This document shows, in pieces, positions 60,801-64,000 of a DNA stretch of 64,000 nucleotides. A program made the translations under genes and the position numbers. How positions within the stretch are numbered: the stretch's first letter is position 1; every line of letters begins with the position of its first letter. Below the pieces are notes generated by a model. It made no database searches. It worked only from the letters and a program-made list of their open reading frames with translations, and was not told the origin of the DNA. This stretch comes from Datnioides undecimradiatus (Eukaryota > Chordata > Actinopteri > Lobotiformes > Datnioididae), in NCBI GenBank assembly GCA_008933995.1, contig WARS01000036.1, positions 914,001 through 978,000 of the forward strand, given 5' to 3'.

Positions 60801-61167
60801 TGTACACTTTTTTTTTGTCATAACACACTTATAGTATGTGTTCTCTTATAAGAGCATCCCTGAGTAGGGATATTTGGCAAAAACAGCAACATACTGTTAA
60901 AATCTCCTTAAGAGGATACGCCTGAACACACATCTATTGTTCCTGCGGCACTATCTCTTAACACTCCCCATCTCCCCCCCTCAGTCTCTTCAGACCCTCC
61001 CTACCACAAACCCAAACTCACATGGATCTGTCTATGTGCTGATTTGGAAAGGGAGTCCTTACCTCATAATGCTCTCTGGACTGGACGGACTTGAGCGAAC
61101 TGATCCAGTCCTCCATCTCTTTCCTGTTCTCGGCACAGAGGATGAGCCTACGGAACGGAGTGATCAC
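35387..61167 (-). CDS. dgkh: DGKH (diacylglycerol kinase eta), 26 coding exons, 5' end outside the window
   Basis: A type II diacylglycerol kinase that phosphorylates diacylglycerol to phosphatidic acid with ATP at membranes. The 1,100 residues visible are, in order: end of the PH domain (1-35), C1A (about 48-97), C1B (about 120-172), the first catalytic half with GGDGSVG (262-268) and [10 protein letters not shown] (289-298), an acidic linker (about 420-600), the accessory half from [12 protein letters not shown] to about residue 830, a helical segment, and a SAM domain (1029-1100). Human DGKH isoform 2 has about 1,220 residues, so roughly 120 N-terminal residues are missing to the right of the window. 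[48 protein letters not shown] and [10 protein letters not shown] identify eta over its paralogue delta. All junctions are GT/AG and in phase; the stop is TAA at 35389-35387. The gene appears intact. Its position upstream of akap11 on the same strand supports orthology. Confidence 0.96.
35474..38926 (-). other. Last dgkh intron, within the SAM domain
   Basis: About 3.45 kb, the second-longest dgkh intron seen here. It holds the (GT)n at 37.66 kb. Several short ORFs near 38.2-38.9 kb have no recognisable match. Confidence 0.85.
37659..37685. repeat. (GT)n microsatellite
   Basis: A pure GT run in the last dgkh intron. Confidence 0.9.
38927..39057 (-). CDS. dgkh: DGKH window exon 25: first part of the SAM domain
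   Basis: It encodes [20 protein letters not shown] then [20 protein letters not shown] and DLK. The acceptor is a UG-rich gtatgtgtag; the donor gtacac is also followed by a GT run. Confidence 0.95.
39058..40340 (-). other. dgkh intron upstream of the SAM exon
   Basis: About 1.3 kb with CA-rich patches at 39.06-39.08, 39.13-39.14 and 39.23 kb, and a GT patch near 39.97 kb. No exon is evident. Confidence 0.8.
40341..40446 (-). CDS. dgkh: DGKH window exon 24: basic segment before SAM
   Basis: Acceptor gtaccag, donor TCAG|gtaggg. It encodes [20 protein letters not shown] then [15 protein letters not shown]. If this donor were not used, the frame would stay open to a stop at 40189, giving a SAM-less C-terminus. 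Confidence 0.93.
40633..40752 (-). CDS. dgkh: DGKH window exon 23
   Basis: Acceptor cccttgcag, donor gtaagc, phase 0. It encodes [20 protein letters not shown] then [20 protein letters not shown]. The EIPWLYxIL segment separates eta from delta. Confidence 0.94.
40896..40988 (-). CDS. dgkh: DGKH window exon 22
   Basis: Acceptor tttccag, donor gtgagc, phase 0. It encodes [20 protein letters not shown] then [11 protein letters not shown]. Confidence 0.93.
41549..41654 (-). CDS. dgkh: DGKH window exon 21
   Basis: Acceptor aatcacag, donor gttagc. It encodes [20 protein letters not shown] then [15 protein letters not shown]. Confidence 0.93.
41764..41924 (-). CDS. dgkh: DGKH window exon 20
   Basis: Acceptor ctctgaag, donor gtaaac. 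It encodes [20 protein letters not shown] then [20 protein letters not shown] and EELIT. Confidence 0.93.
42097..42231 (-). CDS. dgkh: DGKH window exon 19
   Basis: Acceptor ttaccag, donor gtgaga, phase 0. It encodes [20 protein letters not shown] then [20 protein letters not shown] and LTRDR. Confidence 0.95.
42288..42325. repeat. (TAGA)n tetranucleotide microsatellite
   Basis: More than nine TAGA units in the 126-nt intron between dgkh window exons 18 and 19; it makes up about a third of that intron. Confidence 0.92.
42358..42471 (-). CDS. dgkh: DGKH window exon 18
   Basis: Acceptor ccatag, donor gtgaga, phase 0. It encodes [20 protein letters not shown] then [18 protein letters not shown]. 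Confidence 0.95.
42472..44630 (-). other. dgkh intron between window exons 17 and 18
   Basis: About 2.2 kb. The plus-strand ORF at 43708-44310 is partly created by the (TG)n repeat and is not supported as a gene. Confidence 0.8.
44240..44302. repeat. (TG)n microsatellite, long
   Basis: Nearly pure TG over about 60 nt in the dgkh intron between window exons 17 and 18. Confidence 0.93.
44631..44738 (-). CDS. dgkh: DGKH window exon 17
   Basis: Acceptor tttcccag, donor gtgagt, phase 0. It encodes [20 protein letters not shown] then [16 protein letters not shown], a core motif of the DAGKa domain. Confidence 0.96.
45196..45292 (-). CDS. dgkh: DGKH window exon 16
   Basis: The acceptor tgcacag is preceded by a run of nine C in the sense strand; donor gtgaga. 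It encodes [20 protein letters not shown] then [12 protein letters not shown]. Confidence 0.95.
45411..45521 (-). CDS. dgkh: DGKH window exon 15: start of the catalytic accessory domain
   Basis: Acceptor cacacag, donor gttaga. It encodes [20 protein letters not shown] then [12 protein letters not shown]. The acceptor sits in an agag context, but only 45521 gives the right phase. Confidence 0.95.
45697..45814 (-). CDS. dgkh: DGKH window exon 14
   Basis: Acceptor gtttgcag, donor gtaagg. It encodes [20 protein letters not shown] then [18 protein letters not shown], nearly identical to human DGKH. Confidence 0.95.
45975..46109 (-). CDS. dgkh: DGKH window exon 13: linker into the accessory domain
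   Basis: Acceptor tttgtgcag, donor gtaatc. It encodes [20 protein letters not shown] then [16 protein letters not shown], the latter a DGKH signature. A nearer ctaag acceptor was excluded by phase. Confidence 0.92.
46110..47922 (-). other. dgkh intron between window exons 12 and 13
   Basis: About 1.8 kb; a T-run near 46.73 kb and otherwise nothing recognised. Confidence 0.8.
47923..48054 (-). CDS. dgkh: DGKH window exon 12: variable linker
   Basis: Acceptor ctctttcag, donor gtaagc. It encodes [20 protein letters not shown] then an Asp/Glu-rich segment. VVDEQNA across the junction recalls DGKD. Confidence 0.87.
48364..48652 (-). CDS. dgkh: DGKH window exon 11: acidic linker
   Basis: Acceptor cccaccag, donor gtaaca. 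It encodes [20 protein letters not shown], a PIVEEEQ-E(8) tract and [20 protein letters not shown]. The Glu run comes from an imperfect (CTC)n on the plus strand. The long plus-strand ORF here is an antisense shadow. Confidence 0.93.
48805..48904 (-). CDS. dgkh: DGKH window exon 10
   Basis: Acceptor ttcttag, donor gtaagc. It encodes [20 protein letters not shown] then [13 protein letters not shown], homologous to the [10 protein letters not shown] block of type II DGKs. Confidence 0.93.
49201..49292 (-). CDS. dgkh: DGKH window exon 9
   Basis: Acceptor cctccag, donor gtaagt. It encodes [20 protein letters not shown] then [10 protein letters not shown], ending in split Lys codon AA+G. Confidence 0.93.
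49628..49849 (-). CDS. dgkh: DGKH window exon 8: LGTGNDLAR catalytic segment
   Basis: Acceptor gtttcag, donor gtactc, phase 0. It encodes [20 protein letters not shown] then the [20 protein letters not shown] and [15 protein letters not shown] blocks. Confidence 0.96.
50443..50551 (-). CDS. dgkh: DGKH window exon 7: ATP-binding GGDGSVGW motif
   Basis: It encodes [20 protein letters not shown] then [16 protein letters not shown], with the catalytic GGDGxxG loop. The acceptor gtttgtcag follows directly on a (GT)n repeat in the sense strand. Donor gtattg. Confidence 0.95.
50557..50622. repeat. (CA)n microsatellite abutting a splice acceptor
   Basis: CA-rich over about 65 nt on the plus strand, hence (UG)n in the dgkh transcript. 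It ends about 6 nt from the acceptor of window exon 7 and replaces the usual pyrimidine tract. Confidence 0.93.
50764..50926 (-). CDS. dgkh: DGKH window exon 6: start of the catalytic domain
   Basis: Acceptor ctcctcag, donor gtgagg. It encodes [20 protein letters not shown] then KSGDNQG...[11 protein letters not shown], the first strand of the DAGKc fold. [10 protein letters not shown] is nearer to human DGKD than to human DGKH. Confidence 0.95.
52085..52282. other. Pyrimidine-rich block followed by a G-rich purine block (G-quadruplex candidate)
   Basis: About 100 nt of C/T-rich sequence precede a stretch with repeated GGG tracts (about 52227-52280, e.g. GGGAGGAGGGCAGGGGAAGG). The four or more G-runs fit a quadruplex on the plus strand, which is the template strand of dgkh. 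Confidence 0.5.
52561..52594. repeat. (TG)n microsatellite
   Basis: A pure TG run in the dgkh intron between window exons 5 and 6. Confidence 0.9.
52873..52922. repeat. Short tandem duplication, about 28-bp unit
   Basis: GGTGCTTTGCAGCAGTGCTT occurs twice, 28 nt apart; each copy also holds an internal TGCTTTGCAG repeat. It lies in a dgkh intron. Confidence 0.8.
53545..53647 (-). CDS. dgkh: DGKH window exon 5: end of the second C1 domain and linker
   Basis: Acceptor cctctag, donor gtaggc. It encodes [20 protein letters not shown] then [14 protein letters not shown], joining G+GT to the next exon. Confidence 0.93.
53648..54675 (-). other. dgkh intron between window exons 4 and 5
   Basis: About 1 kb; nothing recognised. 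Confidence 0.8.
54676..54801 (-). CDS. dgkh: DGKH window exon 4: second C1 domain
   Basis: Acceptor tccacag, donor gtaaga, phase 0. It encodes [20 protein letters not shown] then [20 protein letters not shown], invariant in DGKH/DGKD. Confidence 0.95.
54945..55157 (+). mobile_element. tRNA-derived SINE, truncated or diverged
   Basis: It begins with a tRNA-like head: an A-box-like TGGTCTAGAGG and a B-box-like GGTTTGATCCC about 45 nt later. A tail with GTGAATGGGTGAATG and a 3' end near CCATTTACCATTTA follow. That combination is typical of tRNA-derived SINEs widespread in teleosts. It lies in the dgkh intron between window exons 3 and 4, antisense to the gene. Confidence 0.72.
55306..55412 (-). 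CDS. dgkh: DGKH window exon 3: end of the first C1 domain
   Basis: Acceptor tttttcag, donor gtgagt. It encodes [20 protein letters not shown] then [14 protein letters not shown], completing the C1A zinc ligands (C-x2-H and C pattern). Confidence 0.95.
55413..59216 (-). other. dgkh intron between window exons 2 and 3
   Basis: About 3.8 kb. It holds a (TG)n run, CA patches and a roughly 300-nt stretch (57.90-58.24 kb) open on both strands with no recognised product. Confidence 0.8.
57824..57853. repeat. (TG)n microsatellite
   Basis: Fifteen TG units in the dgkh intron between window exons 2 and 3. Confidence 0.9.
59217..59349 (-). CDS. dgkh: DGKH window exon 2: first C1 domain, N-terminal part
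   Basis: Acceptor tttgtcag, donor gtaggt. It encodes [20 protein letters not shown] then CNVC...[11 protein letters not shown], the H and first Cys pairs of C1A. Confidence 0.95.
59350..61062 (-). other. dgkh intron between window exons 1 and 2
   Basis: About 1.7 kb. A TATA-like TTATATAAGA within CpG-bearing sequence lies near 60.14 kb. No coding exon was found. Confidence 0.75.
61063..61167 (-). CDS. dgkh: DGKH window exon 1: C-terminal part of the PH domain
   Basis: Acceptor ccctccag, donor gtaagg, phase 0. It encodes [20 protein letters not shown] then [15 protein letters not shown], the last PH strand and helix. The preceding PH exon was not found up to 64,000. Confidence 0.93.
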
Positions 61168-61327
61168 CTGGAGGGAGAGTGAGGGACGCACGCACGGGTG
61201 AGTGTGTGAGACAGATACTGTTGCTGAAAAGAGAGAGAGAATTTTACAGTGCCGTCCTCCTCAGCCTGCGGTGCCACTGAGAGGAGAGGGAGCGCTTAGC
61301 TCTGTCTTTAAGGGAGAGAAAGGATGA

Positions 61328-61358
<31 letters not shown>

Positions 61359-64000
61359 TCATTAACTCTAGCTCACTCATCCTCTAACACCTTCTGGAGT
61401 TAGTCTTTCCTTCGCTCCAGCATTCGCCTCTCTCAACCCTCTCTTTCTCTCGCTGTTAGCTCTTCATGTTGCTTTGAGGCAGATATGTGCTGACAGGCGA
61501 AGCGCCTCAGTAAAGGCTAAGAGCTTCTCCCCCCCTCTGCCTCCTCCTCTCTTGTCCTCTCTCTGTGTGTGTGTGAGTGTGTGTTTGTGTTTGGTCTCCC
61601 TGTAGATAACCCTACAGACATACAGCACCCCTTTCAGCACCCCATCACTTATTTATGCTCCCTCATCTCTTCTTTCTCTCCATCTCTTTCTCTCTAACTG
61701 CGTCCTTATGTTATCGCTATTCACCTCAGAGAGAGAAGTGAGGCACAAACACACTCTTCTCTCTCTCTCGCACACACACGCAGTATCAGACTAATTAATA
61801 TTCATGTGTCAGCAGTGATACTTACGTTTTCGCTCTGTGTCATGCTCTGTATGTTTAATTACAGCCCAAACACTTAAAACACACAGGTCCTCTTTTCAAT
61901 GTCCTCTGAATTTGAATTAGTCTGACACAATACTTTAACAATACTACGAGAAATATCCTAAAATGTCCTAATATACTGCTTTGTCAACAAAATCACATTT
62001 GTGCATCATTTCAATTTTTCAATTTTAATGGAACCAGAGTAAAGAGAACAGCTGCAGGCCACCTAATCAGCGATTTATTAAAAATGTTTTCTGCAATTCT
62101 AAATGATCATTTTGAATATTGATTGGTTTCGAGTTTCGGGTTTGTTTGTTTTTTTTTGAGTTCTAATTCACGGGATGCATTGTATCGCACTAGACTGGCT
62201 CAACTGAGCTGTTAGAGATGTTCATTAAATATGATTCATTCATTCATTTTTTAAAAAATATTCATTAAAAAACAAATTCAGGCAGAGGGAAAGAGGAAAC
62301 AGGAGGTAAAGATCATGTGAAAAGGCTTCTGCACTGACGCCCTCTCCTCATAGTGGAGCTGAATGAAGAGCTTCTCTGAAGTCATCTTATGTGCATATTT
62401 ACACTGACTGCAATGGTCTTTACTGGTGTAACAAAGCATTTCCATTTTTGGGCTATTACCAATAACTAATAAAGTTATCTTACCAAAAAAACAACTCTGC
62501 CATGCTTTAACTGTTTTATCTTGGCTGCACATTTCTATTTCCTCCTCTTATATGAATCATATGAGCCGAGCACTGTTGCCCTTCAGTAAATATATATGCA
62601 AAAGAAAGGGAACAGTGCAGTGGCAGGCTGGCTTACATAATAAACAGCGTGGAGGTGTTACAGCACTTTGCAAAATGGGGAATTTGGTTGAATTTGCATT
62701 GATTTTTATGAATGAGAATGTGAAACTTTGGAGGGTAATCCCTAACCCTTTGTCAAAGAAAGATGGGCTGAAACAGTGAAAACAGTGAATGAAATTGTAT
62801 TTTCCTGCCTGTGAATGAGTCTTAAGTAAACTAGTGTTTCAGAGGGATTAGACTTCCCCCCATAACCCATCCTCTTTCTGTCCACAGGCCTGTTTAGAGC
62901 AGCCACACCTGAGGCTTTCACAGGGTGCATTATGAGGTCGCGTGTGAGTGTATGTTGGGGTTTGAAGGCTTACCATCAGATCTACAGCCACATGCTCCCA
63001 AATGACTGAAACTGTGGCATATATACATCAATAAAAATAAAATAATAATAATACATTATTAAAACATTATTAAAACAGAGTCAGAGGTGCAAAAACGCCA
63101 AGAGGCAGAGGAAACAACCAGAAACAATAAGCACTAAAACAGAACATGTGCAGCGTTTGTGTGCACCAGCACGTATGACCAATACAGACTGGATGGTGTG
63201 AGACAAGGTCAGCACTGTCAAGACCCTTTGCACATACCGGGGGGAGGATTCTTAGTCTTGGTATTAAATTACCTGTGAATCAATTTAGGAGTGATACTGG
63301 GTTCTCATGTTTGGAATTACATGTTATGGGGATTCCCATTTTCTAGCAACAGCCGTAATCTAAGGCCAGCAGCATTCATCTTTAATCAACCATTTAGGAA
63401 AATGCAGTGTCGCACCCTCTTACGCAAATGTTTTCAAAAGCAAGAAGATGACACGGAGTGTGTGCGTTTCAGCATTTCATCAGATTCAAGCTCTGTGCTG
63501 TCGGTGTTTTCCTTTCTGCCATTTCATAATCCTCCTTCCTAGTTGTGACTCGTGGGACTGACAGAGGTGTTTATGTGGAAGTCCCTCTTGGTAAACAGCA
63601 GAGCAACAGTTTTGCTATTTTATTCCACAATAAATAGAGCTACTGTAATCTGTTAACCATCCATACATCAGCATTTTTGATGAGGCAGAACTACTTTAGC
63701 AATTTAACTGATCCGCTGACAGGTGCAAGAGGTGAAATAAGTATTTGTGAAACACTGGAATGGATCACACGGCAAAAGCAAACAGCGACCTGTTTGCTTA
63801 ATTTTATTATTTTACATTTGGAGATCCCCTAAACATACGAAGTATTGAGCTACAATACAGTTTGAACCACTGAGCATCCATGAGTTATGGAAGCTGATAG
63901 TGACTGCTTCCACGGTTTAGTGCTCCTCACCTGTCTTTTTCAATCAATCAGAGTTATTATTATATTTTCATTAAATTATTTTTCTGTCCCTGTGTATTTT
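61168..64000 (-). other. dgkh upstream intron (partial)
   Basis: No exon for the first half of the PH domain was found. It starts with CT-rich and AG-rich microsatellite-like sequence (61.2-61.8 kb), then AT-rich DNA. A possible 21-nt microexon at 61826-61846 is discussed in the findings. Confidence 0.65.

Noticed and set aside
35387-61167. Assignment of the kinase gene to DGKD
   Set aside because: A few segments resemble DGKD, but the accessory domain, linker signature, helical region and SAM match DGKH, and the neighbour is AKAP11.
61168-64000. First PH-domain exon of DGKH
   Set aside because: I looked for the expected NNSFT-type end and a phase-0 donor on the minus strand and found none, so the exon probably lies beyond the window.
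1-64000. CRISPR array, operon, prophage or other prokaryotic system
   Set aside because: There is no spaced direct repeat array, and all real coding sequence is intron-split vertebrate genes.

Overview
The window is vertebrate genomic DNA, almost certainly from a ray-finned fish. Exons are short, have GT/AG borders and are separated by introns rich in (CA)n microsatellites. There is also a truncated tRNA-derived SINE of a type common in teleosts. Nothing bacterial or viral is supported, and there are no operons or CRISPR arrays. Nearly all long single-frame ORFs are chance or antisense shadows.

Two protein-coding genes, both on the minus strand, account for the window. From 61,167 down to 35,387 lie 26 coding exons of diacylglycerol kinase eta (DGKH). 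They encode 1,100 residues: the end of the PH domain, two C1 domains, the split catalytic domain, a long acidic linker and the C-terminal SAM domain. The exons for the N-terminus and the first part of the PH domain are beyond 64,000. From 27,580 down to 13,611 lie 11 coding exons of A-kinase anchoring protein 11 (AKAP11/AKAP220). They form a complete frame of 1,903 codons, including one 4.4-kb exon. All junctions were fitted by hand: the phases agree across every intron and both totals divide by three.

Layout: 1-10,860 is intergenic DNA with no supportable gene. 10,860-13,610 is the likely AKAP11 3' UTR. 13,611-30,760 is AKAP11, with a candidate CpG-rich promoter and non-coding first exon near 30.7 kb. 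About 30.8-32.1 kb is a short intergenic gap. 32.1-35.4 kb is the likely DGKH 3' UTR, with proximal and distal poly(A) signals. 35.4-61.2 kb is the DGKH body. 61.2-64.0 kb is a DGKH upstream intron.

DGKH lies directly upstream of AKAP11 on the same strand, matching the order recalled for human 13q14, so this is conserved synteny. DGKH converts diacylglycerol to phosphatidic acid. AKAP11 scaffolds PKA with phosphatases and GSK3 and can couple to autophagy and ER contact sites. The two act in neighbouring signalling pathways but share no visible operon-like logic. The most interesting signals are inside these genes: an FFAT-like motif, a repeated [YF]A helix motif, a CxxC pair, a NAGNAG acceptor and UG-repeat splice acceptors.
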